Of a stretch of DNA of 43,408 bases, positions 17,231-25,275 are shown piece after piece. This DNA is from Zavarzinia aquatilis (GTDB lineage Bacteria; Pseudomonadota; Alphaproteobacteria; Zavarziniales; Zavarziniaceae): the NCBI RefSeq assembly GCF_003173035.1, contig NZ_QGLE01000018.1, positions 1 through 43,408 of the forward strand, given 5' to 3'. The translations under genes and the position numbers were made by a program. Under the pieces are notes generated by a model that made no database searches, was not told the DNA's origin, and worked only from the letters and a program-made list of their open reading frames with translations. Within the stretch, counting starts at the first letter, position 1, and every line of letters starts with the position of its first letter.

Positions 17231-18396
17231 TCATCCAGTTGGGAGCAGAGACCTTTGGGCAGAATTACGGATGGTGGAGGTTGAAGCAAGGGAAGGGGCA
17301 TGCCCCTTCCGTTGCTTGTGCAGGCCGGCGGCATAGGCTGCCGGTGTCTCATAGCCGAGCGAGGAATGTGGCCGCTCGGTGTTGTAATCCTCGATCCAGT
17401 CGGCGACGACTTCTCGGGCATGGCGCTGGCTGAAGAACAGGGGCTCGTCCAGAAGCTCGTCCCGCCTCAGGCCGTTGAAGCTCTCGACGAAGCCGTTCTG
17501 CATGGGCCGGCCCGGCGCGATGTAATGCCATTCGACGCCGAAGGCGCCCGCGAAGGCCAGTACCGCGTTCGAGGTCAACTCGGTGCCGTTGTCGCTCACG
17601 ATCATTTGTGGCTTGCCTCGCTCGGCGATCAGCTCGGTCAGCTCCCGCACCACCCGCCGGCCGGAGAGCGAGGTATCGACCACCGCCCGCAGGCATTCCC
17701 GCGTCTCGTCGTCGACGATGTTCAGCACCCGGAAGCGGCGGCCATCGCCAAGTTGATCGTGCACGAAGTCCAGGCTCCAGCGCTGGTTCGGCAAGGCCGG
17801 CAGCATCAGGGGCGCCCTCGTGCCGACAGCCCGTCTCCGGCCACGGCGGCGGCGTACCGACAATCCTTCCTCGCGATAGAGCCATTGCACCTTCTTCCGG
17901 TTCACGACCAAGCCCTCACGGCATAACAGGATATGCAGGCGCCGGTAGCCGAAGCGCCGCCGTTCGAGGGCCAAGGCCCGCAACCGCTCCCGCAAGGCAC
18001 CGTCGTCGCCCCGGCGCGGGCGGTAGCGGACTCTCGTTCGATCCGCCCCGATCACACGGCACGCCCGCCGCTCGCTCATCCCCAACATCCGCCGAAGATG
18101 CGCGACCGCTTCTCGCCTGCCGGCGGGCGTCACCATTTTTTTGACAGGAGTTCCTTCAGCCCGGCGTTGTCCAGCATGGCATCCGCCAGCAACCGTTTCA
18201 GCTTCGCGTTCTCGTCCTTCAGCGCCCGCAGACGCTTCGCCTCCGAGACCTCCAGCCCACCGTACTTCGCCTTCGAGGCATAGAAGGTCGCACTCGACAG
18301 CCCGTGGCGACGGCAAATCTCCGTCACCACCGCTCCCGCCTCGGCCTCCTTCAGAATCCCGATGATCTGCTCTTCGCTGAACTGCTTCCGCTTCAT
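17231..18396 (-). CDS. IS3 transposase OrfAB (by -1 frameshift)
   Basis: OrfA (18130-18396, 88 aa) is a helix-turn-helix plus coiled-coil protein beginning [20 protein letters not shown]. OrfB (17231 to about 18135) is the DDE integrase: LDFVHDQ has the first Asp, [11 protein letters not shown] the second and [10 protein letters not shown] the Glu. Both reading frames are intact. OrfAB would be made by ribosomal -1 slippage at A7 at 18136-18142, the normal scheme for this family. The element looks capable of transposition. Confidence 0.92.
18136..18142 (-). promoter_or_regulatory. Programmed -1 frameshift site (A7)
   Basis: Seven A residues on the minus strand lie in TCAAAAAAATGG, just before the OrfA stop TGA. 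In the -1 frame the reading continues into OrfB ([10 protein letters not shown]). This matches the known IS3 mechanism. Confidence 0.8.
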
Positions 18397-18514
18397 CTCA
18401 AAGCCCTTCCTTCTCGGTCGGACTCTACTCCACCCTGGATGAATTCGCGGGGGTCAGGTCAACAGGCCCGGGAGACCGGGCCCGTCGGCGCGTTCGGACT
18501 TAGTCGGGGACAGC

Positions 18515-18544
18515 AAAAAGCCCACGAGCTTTCGCACGTGGGCT
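18515..18544 (-). terminator. Intrinsic terminator, original tRNA-fMet downstream end
   Basis: On the minus strand an 8-bp stem (AGCCCACG/CGTGGGCT) is followed by TTTTT. It lies right after the tRNA remnant at 18548-18594, as expected for the terminator of the tRNA gene before the island split it. It now has no complete gene in front of it. Confidence 0.75.
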
Positions 18545-18547
18545 GAA

Positions 18548-18594
18548 TTTGGTTGCGGGGGCCAGATTTGAACTGACGACCTTCAGGTTATGAG
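18548..18594 (-). repeat. Attachment repeat: 3' half of tRNA-fMet left behind
   Basis: This 47-bp segment matches 43284-43330 with one mismatch (18579 A versus 43315 G). Read on the minus strand it runs from the anticodon loop (CTCATAA) through the T-arm to CCA. Past 18594 the similarity stops at once. The copy here has GGTCGT after the anticodon stem, the usual alphaproteobacterial form, so it is probably the original chromosomal 3' end. It marks the left border of the island. Confidence 0.9.
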
Positions 18595-19050
18595 GCGGAT
18601 TACCAGATATCTATCTGTTTGATATTAAAAGAAATAAACCCAATACAATATGTGATGTGCTAAAATTTGTGCTGAATTTGGACCGCACCAGAATCGGCGA
18701 AGGTTCCTCACTTCCGAGCCGAGCAACAACCAGGCTTCGGCCTCAACAGATTCTCGTGCGGTTGGAAACATCAAACCTTCGTCACCTGCCGCGAGCGCCT
18801 CGTAGCCCCGCCTCCCCAGCCGGGTGATATCGAACAACGAGTCGTGCACAGCCCAAAGCGTCCCAAGCAGGTCGGACAGGGCCTTGATCGCTGCAAGCGG
18901 CTTGTCATCGATTCGCTGCTATACCAGCGCGAACGCTTGCCCGGAAACCCGTCCGACAATCTATTTGTCCGGAAACCCAACGTCCACATCGGTCGTGGAC
19001 AGATCGAGGTTTGGCCGTCAATCGGCGGTTTGCCGGACATGGCTAATTAA
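18595..19050 (-). other. Island left end, decayed coding region
   Basis: No intact recognisable gene. On the minus strand a 74-codon frame (18625-18849, GTG start) reads VHDSLFDITRLGRRGYEALA onward and looks protein-like. Upstream of it the same frame continues through LAAIKALSDLLGTLWA to a TAG, beyond which other frames seem to carry on (for example RTGFRASVRAGIAAN). This suggests an older gene broken by point mutations. It does not resemble a family I know. Confidence 0.35.
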
Positions 19051-20197
19051 TGAGACCTGTGCGCGGCAGGCTCATCATGTTGATTTGACGCGTCGAATGT
19101 GCCTCTGGCCGCATCGTGGCTACGGATTATGCCCGTTGCGGTGATCTTCACGCCGGAAGTCGACGCCTTCCCCGACGCCCCTTATGCCGCGACGGCAAGG
19201 ATGCTCAGGGTTCGTCTCATGTTGTAGGCGATGGCGGTAAGGCGGATCTGTAGGGAGGCCTTCGCCAAACCCAACCATCGGATCCGCCGGAGCCCATAGG
19301 ATCGCTTCCAGGTCCCGAAGACCTTCTCGATCCGGCCGCGGATCCGGTGGATCGGCTGGTTCCAGGCATCCAGCTTTGCCTGTGTCTCCTCCTCGTCGCG
19401 GCCCCACATGTGGGTGGTGACGATGCGCGGTGTTCCGCCCTTGGCGCGAACCGCCGCGCGAAACATCTCGCCGCGATAGGCACTGTCGGCGAAGACATGA
19501 CCGGGATCGTCGGGAAGCGCGTCACCGCCAGCTTTGCCGTCATGGACGTTGGCCGGGGCGACGGCGATCTCCTCGACCAACGCGGTGTCGGCGTCCGCGC
19601 CGACGTGAGCCTTGAAGCCGTGGACCGCAGGCTTCCGCTTGTGCTTGACCCATCGCGCCTCGTCGTCGCCCTTGCTTGCCGAAGCGATGATGGTGGCATC
19701 GACCAGCGTGCCGGTCTTCACCCGGATCGCCTTGCCCTTCAACTGGGCTGTCACGCCGTCGAACAACGCCTCGTCGAGCCCTCGGGTGGTCAGCGCCTTA
19801 CGGAAGCGAACGAAGGCGGTCCGCTCCGGCGTCGGATCGGCACCGGAGAATCCGCAGAACCGGCGGAACGAGGCCCGATCGTCGAGAGCTTCGGCGAGCT
19901 TCACGTCGGACAGATCGTACCAGACGGCCAGCAGCAACGCTTTGAACAGCGCCACAGGCGGCCACGCCGGCTCGCCCTTCGCCGCGCAGGAGATATCGGC
20001 AAGCCATTGATCGACTGAAGCCCAGTCGATCAGCTTCGCCAGATCGTCCAAGGATGAATGCCGGCGTTCGGCACCGCCGAACCCGAAGCTCTCCCGCCCG
20101 ATCCGCCGGCGCGACATGGAACACCTCAATCCATTGCTTTGATTAAGTGAATCACGTCAGATGACGGTCGTCGAGACCTATCCGCGCACAGGTCTCA
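19051..20197 (-). mobile_element. IS5-family insertion sequence, 1,147 bp, TSD TAA
   Basis: The ends TGAGACCTGTGCGCGG (19051) and its complement (ending 20197) form inverted repeats. The flanking triplet TAA occurs on both sides (19048-19050 and 20198-20200), the TNA-type 3-bp duplication seen in the IS1031/IS427 branch of IS5. It is a clean insertion into the island; removing it rejoins the sequence ending CTAATTAA to GATCGCTTGG. Confidence 0.92.
19182..20117 (-). CDS. IS5-family transposase
   Basis: DDE transposase, 311 aa, from the ATG at 20117 with GAGGTG 6 nt upstream. The N-terminal domain (WPPVALFKALLLAVWYDLSD) is typical of IS5 proteins. The catalytic residues lie in TLVDATIIAS (Asp), VFADSAYRGEMF (Asp) and RGRIEKVFGTWKR (Glu). 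The frame is intact over the expected length, so the element is probably active. Confidence 0.93.
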   Translation of the reverse strand: MSRRRIGRESFGFGGAERRHSSLDDLAKLIDWASVDQWLADISCAAKGEPAWPPVALFKALLLAVWYDLSDVKLAEALDDRASFRRFCGFSGADPTPERTAFVRFRKALTTRGLDEALFDGVTAQLKGKAIRVKTGTLVDATIIASASKGDDEARWVKHKRKPAVHGFKAHVGADADTALVEEIAVAPANVHDGKAGGDALPDDPGHVFADSAYRGEMFRAAVRAKGGTPRIVTTHMWGRDEEETQAKLDAWNQPIHRIRGRIEKVFGTWKRSYGLRRIRWLGLAKASLQIRLTAIAYNMRRTLSILAVAA

Positions 20198-20334
20198 TAA
20201 GATCGCTTGGCAAGCGTTGCCGCTCTCCTCCCCCGTTGGCCAAGCCAGCGACGCGTCCGTCGTCATGGCACGGCTCCGGGTGCGAGGCCGAGCGGGGGAG
20301 GAGGAGAGGAGGAGGAGCCATAGGGTGTCCGCTC

Positions 20335-20633
20335 CTATTCTGCTTCGAAACACCTTGAGTGTCGAACTTCAGGGTGCGGCTGTTCTCCGTCACGGTACGA
20401 CCGAGCTGATACGTTGCCCCGTTCGGCAGCCTCGCCTCGATCTCGATGGTGATTGTGACTTCCGCGCCCATCTGTCCAGTCAGATGGGCGATCACCTCAT
20501 CGGCAATGCGGCCGGCATCGCGTCCGACGCGGGCCGAATCCACCCGCGCCGATCCGTGGAAGCGTCGAAGCTCATCCCTGAAGAAATAAATAGCTTCATT
20601 TGTGCGATCTATCGCGTTCGGGAATGTAGACAT
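20335..20633 (-). pseudogene. Relic like the C-terminus of DUF499 defence ATPases
   Basis: From the ATG at 20633 the frame reads MSTFPNAIDRTNEAIYFF, then RFHGSARVDSARVGRDAGRI, then ADEVIAHLTGQMG, then VTENSRTLKFDTQG. From memory this pattern (VGRDAGRIAEEV...RTVTENCRTLKF..GFE) is the last 90 residues of large DUF499 ATPases that travel with DUF1156 methylases. The natural ending GFEAE-stop is present at 20335-20350 but in another frame, after an extra GT; without it the frame runs on as junk to about 20178. It is thus a truncated, frameshifted leftover of another defence system. Confidence 0.5.
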
Positions 20634-20738
20634 CGTGTGACGCCTCTGTTCGCTGGCCAGGCACATTCTCCCCCCGTTTTTGTGGCCGTCCGAAGGCCAC
20701 TCACCGGATCATCTGGATGCCCGTCTTTCAGCAATCAG

Positions 20739-20790
20739 TTTGCCAAATCTTGCCAACTTGCGCCAATATGGCACAGTATTGCCACCAACA
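20739..20790 (+). promoter_or_regulatory. GCCAA repeats at 10-bp spacing, candidate operator
   Basis: TTGCCAA-type motifs recur with GCCAA starting at 20742, 20752 and 20762, then GCACA at 20771 and GCCAC at 20781. This places them on one face of the helix. The block lies 14-65 bp upstream of the HTH gene that leads the BREX operon, a sensible place for autoregulation. Confidence 0.45.
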
Positions 20791-20803
20791 TGTCGGCCAC
20801 ATT

Positions 20804-21022
20804 ATGATCCAACAGTCCGATGACATCCTGACCATCGAGGAGGTCGCCGCCTACCTGAAGGCTGGGCGACGCACGGTCTATCGCCTCGCGGCCAATGGGC
20901 AGATCCCGGCCTTCAAGCTGGGTGGTACATGGCGCTTCCAGCGCGCCGAACTGGACCGGTGGATCGCTGCCCGCATGGGCACGCAGGAGGGAAAGCCCAA
21001 GCCGGACGAGGAGAAGTCATGA
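20804..21022 (+). CDS. HTH regulator (excisionase/MerR-like), BREX leader
   Basis: DNA-binding protein of 72 aa. ILTIEEVAAYLKAGRRTVYR, then LAANGQIPAFKLGGTWRF (about 8-45) is the HTH_17 'excisionase family' fold. The acidic-basic tail has no other domain. Its stop overlaps the next gene as ATGA, so it is the first gene of the BREX operon. It probably represses the operon, perhaps through the GCCAA array upstream. The ATG at 20804 lacks a good ribosome site; in-frame ATGs upstream (20717, 20768) are possible but would run through the repeat array. Confidence 0.85.
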   Translation: MIQQSDDILTIEEVAAYLKAGRRTVYRLAANGQIPAFKLGGTWRFQRAELDRWIAARMGTQEGKPKPDEEKS

Positions 21023-21534
21023 CCCGTGCGTTCGCGGCAGACATCGCCAATCTCCCTGCGCTTGAACGGCTTATCGAAGATGTCAGCGATCTTCAGGGCA
21101 AGCTGATCCTGTTGGTTGGCAGCAGCGGCAAGACCCGGCTCCTGCGCGCCTTGGCGCGACGGCTGAATACCGCGTCACTCAATATCGGCGTAGAACTGGG
21201 GCGGCGCCTGACGGCAACGCCCGACTCCGATCGTGGCTTCTCATTGAACGAGTCGCTGCGTGAAGTCACGGTCAACGCGCGCAACGACGTGCCGTTGCTG
21301 CTCGACAATCTCGAAGTTCTCTTTGAGCCAAGCCTGAAGATCAATCCGCTCAACGTTATCAAGTTGCTGGCGCACTCGCGTCCGGTCATCGCCGCGTGGC
21401 CTGGCGAAATGCGCGATGACCACTTGATTTACGCCGGCATAGGACATCCCGAACACCGCGACTACACCCGCGATGGCGTCGTCGTCTTTGAAACGGCGCA
21501 AAGCCATCAAGGGGCCGGAAGGCCAAAAGTATGA
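21019..21534 (+). CDS. brxF: BREX-3 P-loop protein BrxF
   Basis: Small ATPase of 171 aa with a P-loop LLVGSSGKTRLL (Gly34-Thr39) and LLLDNLEVLFEP as a probable Walker B. In BREX type 3, BrxF is the first core gene and precedes BrxC, exactly as here; its biochemical role is not established. It overlaps the HTH gene by 4 nt and brxC by 4 nt. Confidence 0.85.
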   Translation: MTRAFAADIANLPALERLIEDVSDLQGKLILLVGSSGKTRLLRALARRLNTASLNIGVELGRRLTATPDSDRGFSLNESLREVTVNARNDVPLLLDNLEVLFEPSLKINPLNVIKLLAHSRPVIAAWPGEMRDDHLIYAGIGHPEHRDYTRDGVVVFETAQSHQGAGRPKV

Positions 21535-24500
21535 AGTACAGAGACCTTATTCAATTCGAGCAGATTGAGTCGGTTGTTCAACTACTCGACGCCGACCGCC
21601 CGGACGAAGCCAAGAAGCTCGTTTCGACCTTCGTCATCTCCGACGACATGGCCGAGCGCATTGCCAAGCTTATGGTGCCACAACTCGGCTTCGATGATGC
21701 TGTCGACCACAAGGGCGTGCTCATCGTCGGCAACTACGGCACTGGTAAGTCGCACTTGATGTCGGTGTTATCGCTGGTGGCCGAGGACGCGGCCTATGCG
21801 CCGATGATCCGGCACCCCAAGGTGGTGGATGCGGTTACGTCCATCGCCGGCCGTTTCAAGGTGCTGCGCATCGAGGTTGGTGGCTTGGAAATGCCGCTGC
21901 GCCAGATCATCACCCAGCAGATCGAACGCTTCCTCAAGAAGCTCGGTGTCGATTTCACCTTCCCGAGCGCCGATCAGGAACTGAACAACAAAGACTCCTT
22001 CGAGGAGATGATGGCCGCATTCGGGGAGAGGTTCCCGAATCAGGGGCTTCTGCTCGTGGTCGACGAGTTCCTCGAATACCTGCAATCGCGCCGCGATCAC
22101 GAGTTGGTGCTCGACTTGGCCATCCTGCGTCAGATCGGCGAGGTCGCCAAGCATCTGAAATTCCGCTTCGTCGCGGGCGTGCAGGAAGCCATTTTCGATA
22201 GCGGCCGCTTCCAGCATGTTGCCGACAGCATCCGCCGCGTCAACGAACGCTTTACGCAGATACTGATCGACCGCCAGGACGTGAGCTTCGTCGTTTCCGC
22301 ACGTCTGCTCAAGAAATCCGCCGATCAGCAGAACAAAATCCGCGAATATCTCAAGCCCTTCGCCAAATTCTACGGGTCGATGAACGAACGCATGGACGAA
22401 TATGTCCGGCTATTCCCGGTTCACCCCGACTACCTCAAGACCTTCGAGCAGATTCACTTCACCGAAAAGCGCGGTGCCCTCAAAACCATTGAAGCCGCGA
22501 TGCGGGCCATTCTCGATCAGGACCTGCCGACCGACCGGCCACAACTGATCGCCTACGAGAGCTTCTGGAACACGGTCAAGAGCAACCAGGTGCTGCGTGC
22601 CGATCCCAACATCAAGGAGGTGCTGCGCGTCTCCGAGGTGCTGGAATCTCGCATCCAGCAGGCATTCACGCGGCCGGCTTACAAGCCGTTGGCGCTGCGC
22701 GTCATCAATGGTCTGGCTGTGCATCGCCTGACCACCGGCGGCGACATCCACGTCCCGATCGGTCCAACCGCCGCAGAGCTGCGCGACTCCCTGTGCCTGT
22801 TCCAGCCGGGCGTCGGGGACATGCCGGGCGAGCCCGCCGAGAACCTGCTGTCGATGGTTCAGACCGTGATGCGCGAGGTGCTGAAGACAGTCAACGGCCA
22901 GTTCATCTCCAAGGCCGCCGACACAGAGCAGTATTACCTCGATCTGAAAAAGGACATCGACTATGACGCCCAGATCGAAAAGCGCGCCGAAGCCTTGTCG
23001 GACGACGCACTCGACCGAGCCTACTACAGTGCTGTCAAGGCGCTGATGGAATGCAGCGACGATCTCCGCTATCCAGGATTCCAAATCTGGCAATACCAGA
23101 TCGAGTGGCAGGAGCGCCGCGTCGAGCGCTTGGGCTATCTGTTCTTCGGAGCGCCGAACGATCGCCCCACCGCGCAGCCCGAGCGCGATTTCTACATCTA
23201 CTTCATCCAGCCTTTCGACAAGCCGCGCTTCACGGACTCGCAGCAGCCGGACGAAGTGTTCTTCCGGCTGAAATCGCCGGACGAGGACTACAGACGCCAC
23301 CTTTCCCAATACGCCGCATCGCTGGATCTGGCGTCCACCGCCAGCGGAGGCGCGAAGGCTGTCTATCAGTCCAAGGCGCAAGATGCCCTGCGCGCCATGA
23401 GCAAGTGGCTGCAAGAAAAGCAACTAACCGCGTTTGAAGTCACCTACCAAGGCAAGGCCAAGACGCTGCAAGATTGGGCCAAAGGCGTGTCCCTGCGCGA
23501 TCGCGCGCGCTTGGGACCGGAGGAAAGAATCAATTTCCGCGACATCGTGAACATCGTCTCGGGCCTGGTCTTGTCCCAGCATTTCGCCGACATCGCGCCC
23601 GAGTATCCCAAGTTTCCGGTGCTCGTCACCGAGGCCAACCGTAAGTCCCTGATCGGTGCCACGCTGCGCGCGCTGGCGGGCGGCACCCGCACGAAGGACG
23701 CCACCGCTGTGCTCGATGCGCTAGAGATGCTCGACGGCGAACGCATCGACCCTGCCGGTTCTCGCTACGCCCAGGAGGTGTTGAATCGCCTCAAGGCCAA
23801 GGGGCATGGGCAGGTGCTCAACCGCAACGAACTCATCACCGGCGCAACCGATGTAGAGTATTTCTCCCCGACCAAGCATCGACTCGAACCCGATCTGCTC
23901 GTCGTTGTGCTAAGCGTCCTAGTCTATTCCGGCGACATCATTCTCTCGATTACCGGCGACAAGATCGATTCTGGCAAGCTCGTTTTGCTGGCCGAACGCT
24001 CGCTCGATGAACTCAAGCAGTTCAAGCACATTGAAGCGCCAAAGGAAATGAACCTTGCGGTGCTGCGCGCGCTGTTCGAGTTGCTCGGTCTGCCGTCTGG
24101 TCTTGCGCAGAAAGCCAGCCAAGGCGACACCGAGCCTGTCGTCGCCTTGCAGGAAAAGATCAGCGCCCTGGTGCCGCGCGTGCTTAAGGCCGGTTCCGAT
24201 CTCCAGCAGGGTAAACTCGGTTTCTGGGGCCAGGGCCTGCTTCGCGAGGAAGAGGCCAAGGATTGGTATGCGCGGCTCGACGCGCTCAAAAAATTCACCG
24301 AAGCGCTGTCGCCCTACAACACCGTCGGCAAGCTCAAAAACCTGCGCGTCACGCAGGAAGACATCGACACCCAGAAGAAGAATCTGGACCTGCTCACTGG
24401 AGTTGAGCGTTTGCTGGATCTGGTCGGCGAATTGGGGGGCACCGCGTCCTACCTGTCGCAGGCGGAGATGATCTTGCAGCCCGGCCATGATTGGGTGAAG

Positions 24501-25271
24501 CAGGCCGAAGCGGAGCGCAAAGCTCTGTTCGACAAGCTGGCAGAGGACCGCACTGCGGAACGCGCCGCAACCGTGCTCGGTGAAGGCCGCCAGACCCTCG
24601 CCCGGCTCAAGAAGGACTATATCGGCGCCTATATCGCCAGCCACAGCAAGGCGCGACTGGGCGTCGCCGAAGAGAAGACGCGCAACGCGCTACGTCGAGA
24701 CGATCGTTTGTTGTCGTTGCGCGTGCTGGCAGGCGTCTCGCTGATGCCCACCAGTCAGCTCACCGGCTTCGAGGACGCGCTCAACGGCCTGAAAAGTTGC
24801 TCCGCGCTGGACGAGCCGACGCTGCTCAGAACGCCGGTATGCCCCCACTGCCAGTTCCGCCCGTCCGCCGAGCAGTTGGAACTGTTGCCCGCCGCCAGTC
24901 GCTTGAACAAGCTGGACGACGATCTGGATCAGTTGCAGACCAACTGGCAGCAGACCCTGCTGGAAAATCTGGAAGACCCCTTCACGCAGGATAGCCTCGG
25001 CCTGCTGCCGCCGGCGTCGAAAACGCTGATCGACGCCTTCCTCACGGCGCGCAGGCTGCCGGAGCCTGTCACCACCGAGTTCGCCAGCGCCGTGCAGGAA
25101 GCTCTGTCCGGGCTGGAGAAGATCACGGTCAAAGCCGACGAGCTTCGTCAGGCCCTGCTGCAAGGCGGCTCGCCCGCCACGCCGGATGAACTGCGCAAGC
25201 GGTTCGACACCCTTATCAGCGAGCGCGGCAAGGGAAAGGACGCCACCAAGCTGCGGTTCGTGATCGAGTGA
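21531..25271 (+). CDS. brxC: BREX ATPase BrxC (DUF6079-type)
   Basis: Large AAA+ ATPase, 1,246 aa, close to the usual length for BrxC. The P-loop is IVGNYGTGKSHLMSVL (Gly67-Ser74) and Walker B is LLLVVDEFLEYL (Asp176, Glu177). The long C-terminal region is helical with a CPHC pair (VCPHCQFRP) about 140 residues from the end. BrxC is thought to be an ATP-driven core component of the BREX complex that marks host DNA and blocks phage replication. It is coupled to brxF by ATGA and followed after 4 nt by the Schlafen-type gene. Confidence 0.93.
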   Translation: MKYRDLIQFEQIESVVQLLDADRPDEAKKLVSTFVISDDMAERIAKLMVPQLGFDDAVDHKGVLIVGNYGTGKSHLMSVLSLVAEDAAYAPMIRHPKVVDAVTSIAGRFKVLRIEVGGLEMPLRQIITQQIERFLKKLGVDFTFPSADQELNNKDSFEEMMAAFGERFPNQGLLLVVDEFLEYLQSRRDHELVLDLAILRQIGEVAKHLKFRFVAGVQEAIFDSGRFQHVADSIRRVNERFTQILIDRQDVSFVVSARLLKKSADQQNKIREYLKPFAKFYGSMNERMDEYVRLFPVHPDYLKTFEQIHFTEKRGALKTIEAAMRAILDQDLPTDRPQLIAYESFWNTVKSNQVLRADPNIKEVLRVSEVLESRIQQAFTRPAYKPLALRVINGLAVHRLTTGGDIHVPIGPTAAELRDSLCLFQPGVGDMPGEPAENLLSMVQTVMREVLKTVNGQFISKAADTEQYYLDLKKDIDYDAQIEKRAEALSDDALDRAYYSAVKALMECSDDLRYPGFQIWQYQIEWQERRVERLGYLFFGAPNDRPTAQPERDFYIYFIQPFDKPRFTDSQQPDEVFFRLKSPDEDYRRHLSQYAASLDLASTASGGAKAVYQSKAQDALRAMSKWLQEKQLTAFEVTYQGKAKTLQDWAKGVSLRDRARLGPEERINFRDIVNIVSGLVLSQHFADIAPEYPKFPVLVTEANRKSLIGATLRALAGGTRTKDATAVLDALEMLDGERIDPAGSRYAQEVLNRLKAKGHGQVLNRNELITGATDVEYFSPTKHRLEPDLLVVVLSVLVYSGDIILSITGDKIDSGKLVLLAERSLDELKQFKHIEAPKEMNLAVLRALFELLGLPSGLAQKASQGDTEPVVALQEKISALVPRVLKAGSDLQQGKLGFWGQGLLREEEAKDWYARLDALKKFTEALSPYNTVGKLKNLRVTQEDIDTQKKNLDLLTGVERLLDLVGELGGTASYLSQAEMILQPGHDWVKQAEAERKALFDKLAEDRTAERAATVLGEGRQTLARLKKDYIGAYIASHSKARLGVAEEKTRNALRRDDRLLSLRVLAGVSLMPTSQLTGFEDALNGLKSCSALDEPTLLRTPVCPHCQFRPSAEQLELLPAASRLNKLDDDLDQLQTNWQQTLLENLEDPFTQDSLGLLPPASKTLIDAFLTARRLPEPVTTEFASAVQEALSGLEKITVKADELRQALLQGGSPATPDELRKRFDTLISERGKGKDATKLRFVIE

Positions 25272-25275
25272 CGCC

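Larger units (their letters stand above)
17214..18460 (-). mobile_element. Complete IS3-family insertion sequence (about 1.25 kb)
   Basis: The element ends in near-perfect inverted repeats beginning TGACCTGACCCCC at 17214 and, on the other strand, at 18460, followed by TTCATCCAG in both ends. It encodes OrfA and OrfB joined by a slippery A7. Flanking triplets or tetramers do not match, so no target duplication is visible; deletion or recombination next to the IS is possible. It separates the envelope gene block from the tRNA-fMet remnant that starts the island. Confidence 0.92.
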
